Positions 26,444 to 36,509 of a DNA stretch of 64,000 nucleotides are shown in pieces. A program made the translations under genes and the position numbers. The notes under the pieces were generated by a model. The model saw nothing but the letters and a program-made list of their open reading frames with translations. It was not told the origin of the DNA and did no database searches. The DNA is from JAEUJM01 sp044221555. GTDB lineage: Bacteria > Actinomycetota > Acidimicrobiia > Acidimicrobiales > DATDAH01. Each line of letters starts with the position of its first letter. Positions within the stretch are counted from its first letter, which is position 1. The stretch is taken from positions 30,192-94,191 of the forward strand of contig JBGAOY010000015.1 of assembly GCA_044221555.1 (NCBI GenBank). The letters are read 5' to 3'.

Positions 26444-26818
26444 GTGTGGATCGTCGGGTTGGACCACGTGCAGGTGGCGGCGCCGGCCGGCGCCGAGGGC
26501 CAGGCCCGCCGCTTCTACGGTGAGCTGTTGGGCCTGCCCGAGATGCCCAAGCCGCCTGAGCTCGCCGGCCGCGGCGGCGTCTGGTTCCAGTGCGGCGCCC
26601 AACAACTGCACGTCGGTGTCGACGAGCCCTTCGTACCGGCCCGCAAGGCCCATCCGGGCATCGCCGTGGCCTCCATCGCCGACCTCGAGGCGCTCGCCGA
26701 GCGCCTCACTGCCGCCGGCATCGACGTGCGCTGGGACACGGTCGTTCCCGGCGTCCACCGCTTCCACACCGACGACCCCTGGGGCAACCGCCTCGAGTTC
26801 GTGGCGCAGAACGACTGA
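26444..26818 (+). CDS. VOC-family (glyoxalase/bleomycin-resistance-like) protein
   Basis: 124 residues. Two beta-alpha-beta-beta-beta modules: GLDHVQVAAPAGAEGQARRFY at the start and the terminal WGNRLEFVAQN with the usual metal-site Glu. Metal-dependent isomerase, dioxygenase or binding protein; the specific reaction cannot be inferred. Confidence 0.85.
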   Translation: MWIVGLDHVQVAAPAGAEGQARRFYGELLGLPEMPKPPELAGRGGVWFQCGAQQLHVGVDEPFVPARKAHPGIAVASIADLEALAERLTAAGIDVRWDTVVPGVHRFHTDDPWGNRLEFVAQND

Positions 26819-26866
26819 CTCCCGGGCCGTCCGTCCGACCAGGCGCGGGTGCTCGGTCCGTCGAAC

Positions 26867-26908
26867 TGGCTCCCGAAAGGACCGCTATGACGGTCGTTTC
26901 GGGAGCCA
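26867..26908. terminator. Hairpin TGGCTCCCGAAA/TTTCGGGAGCCA
   Basis: A perfect 12-bp outer stem plus an inner GACCG/CGGTC stem, between the convergent VOC (+) and SCP2 (-) genes. Strong two-way terminator candidate. Confidence 0.7.
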
Positions 26909-26920
26909 GAACAACGGCAG

Positions 26921-27301
26921 TCAGTACGTGGTGTCGGCCCGCACCGCCGCCAGGGCGTCGCCCACCGCGGCCATGGCGGGGGCTGCCTCGATGAGGGCGC
27001 CGGCGTCGCCACCCATGGTGATGCGGCCGGTCATGAACGCCTCCTGAGCGCTCAGGTCGCCGTTGGCGACGGCGGCGGCGGTGGCGTAGTCCTGGGTGAA
27101 CGTGACGGTGGGAGAGGGGTGGGCCCCCTGCCGCACCGTCCGGGCGGCGTCGGTGATCGCCACGTGCCACACCACCGGCCCGTCGGGGCCATCGTCCACC
27201 TGCTGTTGGATGACGAGTGCCGGTAGGGCGGAGCCGTCGAACTCGGGCTCGAGCGCCGCCGCCACGGCGGTGAACCACTCGTCGCTCAGGTAGCGGGCCA
27301 T
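26921..27301 (-). CDS. SCP2 sterol-binding-domain protein
   Basis: 126 residues. MARYLSDEWFTAVAAAL start, then the SCP2 fold: VTFTQDYATAAAVANGDLSAQEAFMTGRI, quoted by its parts, followed by MGGDAGALIEAAPAM. Binds lipids non-specifically in the cytoplasm; often found with lipid catabolism genes. The start at 27301 fits the family and a CAAGCT element 6 nt upstream. Confidence 0.85.
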   Translation of the reverse strand: MARYLSDEWFTAVAAALEPEFDGSALPALVIQQQVDDGPDGPVVWHVAITDAARTVRQGAHPSPTVTFTQDYATAAAVANGDLSAQEAFMTGRITMGGDAGALIEAAPAMAAVGDALAAVRADTTY

Positions 27302-27307
27302 CCCCCG

Positions 27308-27313
27308 AGCTTG
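27308..27313 (-). promoter_or_regulatory. -10-like element of SCP2 gene
   Basis: CAAGCT on the minus strand, 6 nt before the ATG at 27301; an imperfect match to TANNNT. Confidence 0.35.
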
Positions 27314-27365
27314 GCACGGGGGGCACACCGCGCCGGTGTCGGAACGGAGCGGGCCCACCGTGGCC

Positions 27366-27371
27366 TACAGT
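27366..27371 (+). promoter_or_regulatory. -10 element, leaderless promoter
   Basis: TACAGT, 8 nt before the ATG at 27380. Confidence 0.45.
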
Positions 27372-27379
27372 CACCGCGC

Positions 27380-27712
27380 ATGCCAGAGATCGGGCGAGGC
27401 GAGGCCGTGTTCCCCCACGAGCCGGTGACGGGCGAGTGGCGGCTGCTCGACGGCCCCGACGACGTGCTCGCGCTGATGGACACCGGTGCCGACGGCATCG
27501 TCGCCGCGGTGCGCGACGCCGGCGCCACGTTCCTGGCGCCGATCTACCACGAGCTCACCGGCATCGTCTGCACGGGAGGCACGGTGCGCAGCCACATCGG
27601 CATCGTCAGCCGCGAGTTCCAGGTGCCGTGCGTGATGGGCGCCGCCTTCCCCGACGGCGAGCCTGCCGACGGCGACCGGGTCACCCTCGACGACGGCGTG
27701 ATCCTCTCTTGA
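27380..27712 (+). CDS. Stand-alone PEP-utilising enzyme mobile (phosphohistidine) domain
   Basis: 110 residues. TGGTVRSHIGIVSREFQVPCVMG is the swivelling phosphohistidine domain of PEP synthase, PPDK and rifampicin phosphotransferase (here His in RSHIGIV); the flanking ATP-grasp and PEP-binding domains are absent from this gene and from the window. It may serve as a carrier subunit for enzymes made elsewhere, or with the unknown protein that follows by about 100 bp. Confidence 0.8.
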   Translation: MPEIGRGEAVFPHEPVTGEWRLLDGPDDVLALMDTGADGIVAAVRDAGATFLAPIYHELTGIVCTGGTVRSHIGIVSREFQVPCVMGAAFPDGEPADGDRVTLDDGVILS

Positions 27713-27809
27713 TCGCTCGTCCGCTGGCGCCTCGTCACATCGCCCACCCATCGCTCCTCGCGGGCTCGGGGGTGGCACGCTCGTCCCTCGCTCGCCGCAC
27801 CGGGGTTCG

Positions 27810-28970
27810 GTGCCGCCGATGACCGGGAAGCCGACGGCCGAGAAGCCGATGACCGCCGACGACATGAAGCGGGAGGCGAATCGGCTCATCGCATATCACG
27901 CCCCCATCTCTCAGCAGCTCACCGAGGAGCGCACGTCGCTCGAGTCGAAGCTCATCCCGGTGACGGCCTACATCGTCGTGGCGTGCGTCGAGGCGTGGTA
28001 CCGCTACCCCGACATGATGCGTCGCATCGAGACGGCCATGGCCGCCGGCGACATCGGTCGGGCCGGGCGCCGCCCGGGCAGTCAGGTCAACACCGTGTAC
28101 CTCTGGTCGATCGCCAACTTCTGGCTGCTCGGCCGCAAGGTGATGGCCATGGTCGACCCGGCGGCCACGAACGACCCGGAGCCCGCGTTCACCGTGCTCG
28201 ACTTCTGGGAGCGGGCGGCGATGGCCTTCCGGGGTGACGACGGCACTCGCCAGGCCCACGACGCCGGCGGCGTGGTGCGGCCCTACGACGACGCGGTCCT
28301 GGCCACGCTGCTCGACGGCGCCGGCCCGGTGGACGACGAGCGCCGTGGCACGATCAAGCGGCTCAACGCCACCCTCATCAACTACCTGTTCCTGCTGTAC
28401 TTCGACACCCGGGTGGGCTCGGGCGACACCGGGCCCTACCCCCTTCCCGACGGCCGCACCCTCGTCGTCCGGGACTACTACCGGATGGGCCACAGCGACT
28501 TCTGGTGGTCCGACGTGGCCGCCGCCGTCCCGTACCAGAACCTCACCGCGGCGCTCGTGCTCGACGACGTGGCGGTGAAGATCACCGACTTCGGCACCGC
28601 CAACACGACACCCGAGGACTACCTCGACCGCCTCGTGCGCTTCGGCCTGTTCACCACGGACGGCAGCGACGACGGCTCGCTGCGGCCCGTGCCCGACGAC
28701 GACATCCCCGGCATCCTCGCCGAGGTGCGCACGGCCCAGGCCCAGCACTACCGAAACATCGCGGCCATGACGCGTGACGAGAAGATCGCCTGCGGCGCCT
28801 ACGTGTACTTCTCGTTCCTCAAGCCCTTCGCCGACGCCGCTGGTGTGGGCGATCAGCTCGACTGGACCGTCCCCCGCGACATCCCCGACCCGCTCTACCA
28901 GTTGTTGTCGGCCATGGAGGGCGAGAACGCCGGCGTGGGCGACGAGGAGTACTACTCGCCCCTCACCTGA
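27810..28970 (+). CDS. Conserved-looking protein of unknown function
   Basis: About 386 residues, mostly alpha-helical and aromatic-rich (VEAWYRYPDMM, NFWLLGRKVM, DYYRMGHSDFWWSD), no signal peptide. I do not recognise a family. The start is uncertain: GTG 27810, ATG 27819 and ATG 27849 are all in frame, the last preceded by GAGAAG. It follows the PEP-mobile-domain gene on the same strand and may act with it; this is inference from position only. Confidence 0.7.
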   Translation: MPPMTGKPTAEKPMTADDMKREANRLIAYHAPISQQLTEERTSLESKLIPVTAYIVVACVEAWYRYPDMMRRIETAMAAGDIGRAGRRPGSQVNTVYLWSIANFWLLGRKVMAMVDPAATNDPEPAFTVLDFWERAAMAFRGDDGTRQAHDAGGVVRPYDDAVLATLLDGAGPVDDERRGTIKRLNATLINYLFLLYFDTRVGSGDTGPYPLPDGRTLVVRDYYRMGHSDFWWSDVAAAVPYQNLTAALVLDDVAVKITDFGTANTTPEDYLDRLVRFGLFTTDGSDDGSLRPVPDDDIPGILAEVRTAQAQHYRNIAAMTRDEKIACGAYVYFSFLKPFADAAGVGDQLDWTVPRDIPDPLYQLLSAMEGENAGVGDEEYYSPLT

Positions 28971-29128
28971 GGATCGGATGGGCCGCCGCAAGGTGCCGCG
29001 GCCTCGGCGCGGGGTGGCGCAGGCTCGCACCAGAACGCCGCCTCGAGCTCGACCGTGGCGGTGAGGAGGTCGGCCTTCGGGTCACCGGGTGCGACGGGGT
29101 CGGGGTCCGTCGCCGGTGGTGGAGGGCC

Positions 29129-29134
29129 TACGCT
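29129..29134 (+). promoter_or_regulatory. -10 element, leaderless promoter
   Basis: TACGCT, 6 nt before the ATG at 29141. Confidence 0.5.
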
Positions 29135-29140
29135 CCGGCG

Positions 29141-30112
29141 ATGGCCGACCTGACCGACGACCTGCTCACCGAACACCCTGCCAACGAGGGGCGCCACGTC
29201 CCCGACGACGAGCGCTACTGGAACGAGTCCTGGTACCTCGACTTCACGACGGACGACGGTCGGCTCGGCGGCTATGTCCGCACCGGGCTCTACCCGAACC
29301 TGGGGGTCTGCTGGTACTGGGCGTGCGTCGTCGGCGAGGGTCGTCCCCTCGTCACCCTCATCGACCACACCGTGCCCATCCCGGCGGCGCCGGCCCTCGC
29401 GGTCCGCAGCGACGGGCTGTGGACCGATTACGTGGTCGAGACGCCGTGGCGCCACGTGTCGCTGGGGCTCGAGGGCTTCGGGGTCACGCTCGACGACCCC
29501 GCGGAAACCTACGGCCCGGGTGCTCCTGGCGACCTGCGGGGCGAGCGCACCGCGCTGGGTCTCGAGTTGGACTGGGAGACCGAGGGCGAGCCGTTCCCGT
29601 TCCCCTTCGGCATCACCCGCTACGAGGTGCCCTGCCGGGTGCACGGCGAGGTGCTGGTGGGCGACGAGCGCATCGAGTTCGAGGGGTCGGGCCAGCGCGA
29701 CCACTCGTGGGGGGTGCGGGACTGGTGGGCGATGTCGCACAACTGGTCCGAGGGGGCACTCGACGACGGCACCCGCTTCCACGGCACGCACGCCCTGCCC
29801 GGATGGGGCGACTGGTCGATCGGCTACGTGCAGCCTCCCGGGGGCACCCCCCAGGGTGACTTCGGGATCTACCACACCGACACCGAGTTCGACGCCGACG
29901 GCCTGCCGCTCGGCGCGCACATGACCCTGCCGGATCTCGACCTGGCGGTGGAGGTGGTGGCCCATTCACCGGTGCTGCTGGTGTCCCCCGAGGGCGACGT
30001 GGCCCGGTTCCCGCGGTCGCTCGTGCGCTACCGCGAGCAGGGCGGCGAGCGCCGGGGCGCGGGCTGGATCGAGTACGGGCAACCGCAGACGCAACCGCCG
30101 GCGGCCACCTGA
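29141..30112 (+). CDS. Lipocalin-like (CrtC/AttH, DUF7064/7065-type) protein
   Basis: 323 residues, beta-rich, no signal peptide. The N-terminal WNESWYLDF and central SGQRDHSWGVRDWW motif are typical of the two-barrel CrtC/AttH-like family, some members of which act on lipids or terpenoids. The assignment rests on motif memory. A hairpin separates it from the convergent dedA gene. Confidence 0.65.
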   Translation: MADLTDDLLTEHPANEGRHVPDDERYWNESWYLDFTTDDGRLGGYVRTGLYPNLGVCWYWACVVGEGRPLVTLIDHTVPIPAAPALAVRSDGLWTDYVVETPWRHVSLGLEGFGVTLDDPAETYGPGAPGDLRGERTALGLELDWETEGEPFPFPFGITRYEVPCRVHGEVLVGDERIEFEGSGQRDHSWGVRDWWAMSHNWSEGALDDGTRFHGTHALPGWGDWSIGYVQPPGGTPQGDFGIYHTDTEFDADGLPLGAHMTLPDLDLAVEVVAHSPVLLVSPEGDVARFPRSLVRYREQGGERRGAGWIEYGQPQTQPPAAT

Positions 30113-30209
30113 CGGCCGATCGGCGCCGGGTCATGGACGGGCGCTGGACGATGGCTGCCCGACGTGGTCGGCGCGCCGTGCCCGGACGGCTGGCGGCGCC
30201 GCTCGGCCG
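30113..30209. terminator. Long-range inverted repeat between convergent genes
   Basis: CGGCCGATCGGCGCCG (30113-30128) pairs with 30194-30209 at 15 of 16 positions around a 65-nt G/C-rich loop. Starts one base after the lipocalin-like gene's stop. Possible two-way terminator. Confidence 0.45.
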
Positions 30210-30230
30210 CGTAGCCCGAACGGAGCGCGT

Positions 30231-30923
30231 TCAGTCGGTGGGAACCTCTTTGCCCTCGCCGAAGATCTCGGCTTCGTGCTCCTCGAGCTCCTCGGGCGAT
30301 GGCGTCGGCTCGCGGCGGGCCTTGATCACCTCGACGAGGATGGGCACGAGTGACAGGCCGACGATGGCCAGGATGGCCAACTCGAGATGGTCCTCCACCC
30401 ACGGCACCCGGTTGCCCAGCACGTAGCCGAGCGTGGTGATGCCCACCGCCCACAGGAAGCCGCCGACCACGTTGTAGACCACGAAGGTGCGGTACTTCAT
30501 CTTCCCGACGCCGGCCACGATCGGGGCGAACGTGCGCACCACGGGGACGAAGCGGGCCAGCACGATGGTCTTCGAGCCGTGGCGGTCGAAGAAGCCCTGG
30601 GCCCGCTCGATGTACTCCTGTTTGAAGATGCGCGAGTCGGGCCGGCGGAACAACGCCGGGCCCACCTTGTTGCCGAACAGGTAGCCCACCTGGTCGCCCG
30701 CCACCGCGGCCACCCAGCAGCCGATCAGCAGGACCGGCAAGGGGGCCAGGCGGCCCTGCGACGACAGCAGGCCGGCGGTGAACAGGAGCGAGTCGCCGGG
30801 GAGGAAGAAGCCGAAGAACAGGCCCGACTCGGCGAAGACGATGAGGAACAGGCCGATGGCCCCCGCCACATCGAGGATGTGCTCGGGGTCGAGGCTGCTC
30901 GCGGCGATCACGGTGGAGAGCAT
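30231..30923 (-). CDS. DedA-family (VTT domain) membrane protein
   Basis: 230 residues. FGFFLPGDSLLFTAGLL, RHGSKTIVLARFVPVVRTF and GVGKMKYRTFVVYNVVGG are DedA signatures; four to six membrane or re-entrant helices. Some DedA proteins are lipid scramblases/flippases involved in undecaprenyl-phosphate recycling and membrane homeostasis. GAGGA lies 10 nt before the ATG. Confidence 0.92.
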   Translation of the reverse strand: MLSTVIAASSLDPEHILDVAGAIGLFLIVFAESGLFFGFFLPGDSLLFTAGLLSSQGRLAPLPVLLIGCWVAAVAGDQVGYLFGNKVGPALFRRPDSRIFKQEYIERAQGFFDRHGSKTIVLARFVPVVRTFAPIVAGVGKMKYRTFVVYNVVGGFLWAVGITTLGYVLGNRVPWVEDHLELAILAIVGLSLVPILVEVIKARREPTPSPEELEEHEAEIFGEGKEVPTD

Positions 30924-30965
30924 GTCAGGTCAGTCCTCGTGGTGATCGCCGCGGCAGCCCCGGCC

Positions 30966-33353
<2,388 letters not shown>

Positions 33354-33687
33354 CGTGTTTCCTTTGGTCGCAGGCAGCCCTGTGCCACCTGTGGGACATG
33401 GGGGTGGGCGCGGGGGTCTGTTCAGACCGCCGTCATGCCGCAAAGAGGATGGCCGACGGGGCCCGCCCGAGGCCAATTCACGAGCGCACGAGCGTCGGCC
33501 GATGTGTCGCAGAGAGACACGGTGGGCCGGGTGGGGGTTCTGCGGGGGAAGTGCGGAGCGGGCGGTCCTGGCCGGCTCGGGCGGTCCGGAGCGGTGTGCC
33601 CCAGGGTTCGGACGGCCCGCAGCCGAGGGTCTGGCGCCCATGTAGCCTCGCTCGGACGTCCGGGGAAACGACGGGGAGGCAGAACGA
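33354..33687. other. 334-bp divergent intergenic region hppA / kinase
   Basis: No gene is seen. It holds the hppA Shine-Dalgarno sequence next to 33354, small inverted repeats GTCTGTTCAGAC (33416-33427) and GTGTCGCAGAGAGACAC (33511-33527), and a TAGCCT (33644) for the kinase gene. I see no recognisable riboswitch. Confidence 0.5.
33644..33649 (+). promoter_or_regulatory. -10 element of the kinase gene (leadered)
   Basis: TAGCCT, giving a roughly 30-nt leader with GGGGAGG before the ATG at 33688. Confidence 0.4.
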
Positions 33688-35562
33688 ATGGCGGAGGACG
33701 CAGTGCTCAGGTGCGAGAACGGGCACCCGAACGAGCCGGGGGCGGTGTTCTGCGGGCAGTGTGGCGCCCCGCTCGTGGCGGCGACGGCCACGCCCACGGG
33801 TGGCGCGAGCGAGCCTGAGGCGTCGCCCCCGACCGCCGACCAGGGCGCCGCGGACAGCCCGCCGGCCTCCGCAGACAGCGCGCCTGGTGCTGCGGGCAAC
33901 GAGCCTCGGGCCGCGGACAACGAGTTGGGCATCCCCGGCCTGACCCGGGTCGAGCCCTTGGCCCGTGGCGGTCAGGGCACGGTCTACCGGGCCTACGACC
34001 CCGAGCACGACCGGCAGGTCGCCGTGAAGGTGCTGCAGGGCGTGTTCGACGACGAGTCGAAGGCGCGCTTCAACCGCGAGCGCCGGGCCATGGGCTCGGT
34101 GTCGACCCACCCGGGGATCGTGACGATCTACAACTCGGGATTCACCTCCGCAGGGCTCCCCTACGTCGTGATGGAGTACATGGAGGGCGGCAGTCTCGCG
34201 GACTCCCTCGTCGCCAACGGCCCGATGGTGTGGACCGACGTGCTCGAGATCGGGGCCAAGGTCGCTGACGCGCTCGAGACCACCCACCGCGCCGGTGTGA
34301 TCCACGGCGACGTGAAGCCCGAGAACCTCCTCGTCTCGGCCTACGGCGAGACGAAGCTCACCGACTTCGGGGTGGCGTCGCTCACCGCCGCGACCACCAC
34401 CGGTGGTAGCTCGAAGGTGGGGATGACCGTCGACCACGCACCGCCCGAGGTGCTGAGCGGCGCGCGGCCCACCGAGTCGGCGGACATCTACGCCCTCGGT
34501 TCGACGCTGTTCACCATGATCGCCAACCGCGTCCCGTTCCGGCTGCCGGGCGACGGCACCCTCGCAGCATCGATCAGTCGCTCGCTCACCGAGTCCGTCC
34601 CGGATCTGCGCAACAACGGGATCCCGGCGCCGGTCTGCGCGGTCATCGAGCAGGCCATGGCCAAGAACCCGGCCGAACGCTTCGGGAGCGCGGCGGCGAT
34701 GGGCGCCGCGCTCACCCAGGTGCTCGGCCAGGAGGGCCGGTACGGCGCCACGATCATCACCGGCCAGGCGCCGCCGCCCGTGCCGACCTCGCCGACCGCA
34801 CCTCCGCCGGTGGTCGAGCCGACCCCGCCGCCCACGCCGCCGTCGAAGCGGGGGCGCCGCATCGCCGTCGCGGTCGGCGTCGTGCTCCTCCTCATCGCCG
34901 GCGCGGCCGGCGCCGCCCTGGTGCTCGGGGGCGGCGACGACGGCGCTGATCAGGCGGCCGACGCGGAACCTGCCGTCACGACCTCGTCGTCGACGAGCAC
35001 CACCTCGTCGACCACCACCACGACGGCCCCGACCACGACCTCCGAGGCCACCACGACCACCGAGGGCGGTGGCGGCGGCGGTGGCGGCGGCGATGCCGTG
35101 TTCCTCGTGGACGAGCAGCCGGTGGCGCTGGCGCTGCTCGATGTCGCCGGCGAGCGCGAGGAGCGCCTCGACGACGACGGCGCCCCGCTCTGCTGCCTCG
35201 AGGCGGGCCCCCAGGACCTGAGCGGCACCACCTACGACGACAGCCTCACCGCCGAGCTGCAGAGCTGCTTCGGTCCACAGCTGTCGATCGAGTACGACCT
35301 CGGCCGTGACTTCAACCGATTCCGTGCGGTGGTGGGCCTGAGCGACGACTCGAATTCGTCCGGCTCGGTCCGGTTCGAGACCATCGTGGACGGCGAACGG
35401 GTGGACGACCGGCGGCTGAGCCTGGGTGATTCGCAGCTCGTGGACGTGTCGGTGGCCGACGGCCTGCGGCTGGAGCTCCTCATGACGTTCCCAGACACCA
35501 GCGGTGGCGGCTGCGAGGAACCCACGCTCTTCGCGGTGTGGGGCAACGCCAAGGTTCAGTGA
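33688..35562 (+). CDS. Zinc-ribbon Ser/Thr protein kinase with NPCBM-like ectodomain
   Basis: 624 residues. Zinc ribbon (1-28; CENGH...FCGQCG), acidic Pro/Ala linker, Hanks kinase domain (about 86-347: GGQGTVYRAYD loop, VAVKVLQ Lys, DFG), TM helix (about 391-413), Thr/Ser linker, nine Gly, then a beta ectodomain (about 471-624) whose YDLGRDFNRFRAVVGLSDDS resembles NPCBM modules. The catalytic loop is HGDVKPENLL, so it is a non-RD kinase (Gly replaces Arg) and may not need activation-loop phosphorylation. The ectodomain may sense a cell-wall glycan (inference). Confidence 0.9.
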   Translation: MAEDAVLRCENGHPNEPGAVFCGQCGAPLVAATATPTGGASEPEASPPTADQGAADSPPASADSAPGAAGNEPRAADNELGIPGLTRVEPLARGGQGTVYRAYDPEHDRQVAVKVLQGVFDDESKARFNRERRAMGSVSTHPGIVTIYNSGFTSAGLPYVVMEYMEGGSLADSLVANGPMVWTDVLEIGAKVADALETTHRAGVIHGDVKPENLLVSAYGETKLTDFGVASLTAATTTGGSSKVGMTVDHAPPEVLSGARPTESADIYALGSTLFTMIANRVPFRLPGDGTLAASISRSLTESVPDLRNNGIPAPVCAVIEQAMAKNPAERFGSAAAMGAALTQVLGQEGRYGATIITGQAPPPVPTSPTAPPPVVEPTPPPTPPSKRGRRIAVAVGVVLLLIAGAAGAALVLGGGDDGADQAADAEPAVTTSSSTSTTSSTTTTTAPTTTSEATTTTEGGGGGGGGGDAVFLVDEQPVALALLDVAGEREERLDDDGAPLCCLEAGPQDLSGTTYDDSLTAELQSCFGPQLSIEYDLGRDFNRFRAVVGLSDDSNSSGSVRFETIVDGERVDDRRLSLGDSQLVDVSVADGLRLELLMTFPDTSGGGCEEPTLFAVWGNAKVQ

Positions 35563-35652
35563 CAGCCTGCCAACTCGCGGCTACACGCTGGACATCGACG
35601 GACCGGACGCGACTGTACGGTCGGCGCCTGGTCGGGACAAGGAGTCGATGTC

Positions 35653-35850
35653 GTGCTGAATTGCCCCTTTTGCCAGGGCTAGCTTGCCTCGACGGCGGTC
35701 GAGTGTCCGAGCTGCGGAGAGAGACGGCGTCCGCTTCTGGGATTGCGTCTGAACCACACGACAGGCGATCGCGCGAACCGTCGTGCTGCTTCGCGCGCGC
35801 GAGGGTGTCAAAGTCGAAGCGGTGACTGTGAAATGCGAAAAGGGGTCGAG
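35653..35850 (+). pseudogene. Zinc-ribbon reading frame interrupted by TAG
   Basis: AAGGAG (35637-35642) precedes a GTG at 35653 that reads MLNCPFCQG, then TAG (35680-35682), then LASTAVECPSCGER. The two CxxC knuckles with normal spacing look like a zinc ribbon whose Gln codon CAG became TAG. The next gene encodes signal anchor plus NPCBM in another frame, so this may be the broken N-terminus of a zinc-ribbon/TM/NPCBM protein like its two neighbours. A short chance match cannot be excluded. Confidence 0.4.
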
Positions 35851-35852
35851 CG

Positions 35853-36407
35853 GTGGAACCTGAGCGTGCAGCAAACCTGGTCGGGGGTGTCCGGAGACGT
35901 GTGGTGGTGGCGACCCTCATCGCGGTGGCGGCCATCTTCGTAGGCAGCACCGCCTTTGCGGCGACGACGCACCGGATCGGGCCGAACGACGACACGTCGA
36001 GCGGGCCGTGCTCGGCGTCGGGCGGGTTCTGGTGGCGGGCCAACGACCCTCACGTCATTGGGAACAAGACCTTCTCGACTGGCTTCTACGCCTACGGCGG
36101 GCGCACAGTGTCCGGCACGAACCGTTACTGCCTCGACCTCGTGCTGTCGGGTCGCTACCAGCGCTTCAAGGGGACCCTCGGCATGATCGCCGGCGGACCC
36201 CCCGACGTCAGCCAGCACATGCAGCTCATCGCCGATGGCAGGGTCGTCTACGACCGGACCGGTGGCCTTGGCCAGTCCTTCAAATTCGACGTGGACACGC
36301 GCGGCGTCCAGCGCGTGGTGTTCCGGTCCTACTGCGTCGGGCGATGCAACTTCTACAACATCACCGAGGCGAAGGGCGGCATCACCGGCCGTCTGATGGC
36401 GCCGTGA
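35853..36407 (+). CDS. Secreted or membrane-anchored NPCBM-like protein
   Basis: 184 residues. Signal anchor (about 15-37; VVVATLIAVAAIFVGSTAFA), then one NPCBM-like module: GNKTFSTGFYAYGG, YCLDLVLSGRYQRFKGTLGM and QHMQLIADGRVVYDRTG correspond to the usual strands. GTG start preceded by AAAAGGGG. It probably binds carbohydrate outside the cell. The module recalls the ectodomain of the upstream kinase. Confidence 0.75.
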   Translation: MEPERAANLVGGVRRRVVVATLIAVAAIFVGSTAFAATTHRIGPNDDTSSGPCSASGGFWWRANDPHVIGNKTFSTGFYAYGGRTVSGTNRYCLDLVLSGRYQRFKGTLGMIAGGPPDVSQHMQLIADGRVVYDRTGGLGQSFKFDVDTRGVQRVVFRSYCVGRCNFYNITEAKGGITGRLMAP

Positions 36408-36509
36408 CCGGACGTCTCCTCCGCGGTCGCGACAACGTTTCCGACAGCCCGGTTGCGCGAGTCGCTCATGCTGGCGAGGGAGCAGCAGCAACGTGAATCG
36501 GAACGTTCG

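Noticed and set aside
33354..33687. Riboswitch upstream of hppA or the kinase gene
   Set aside because: Only short inverted repeats; no conserved aptamer core was recognisable by eye.
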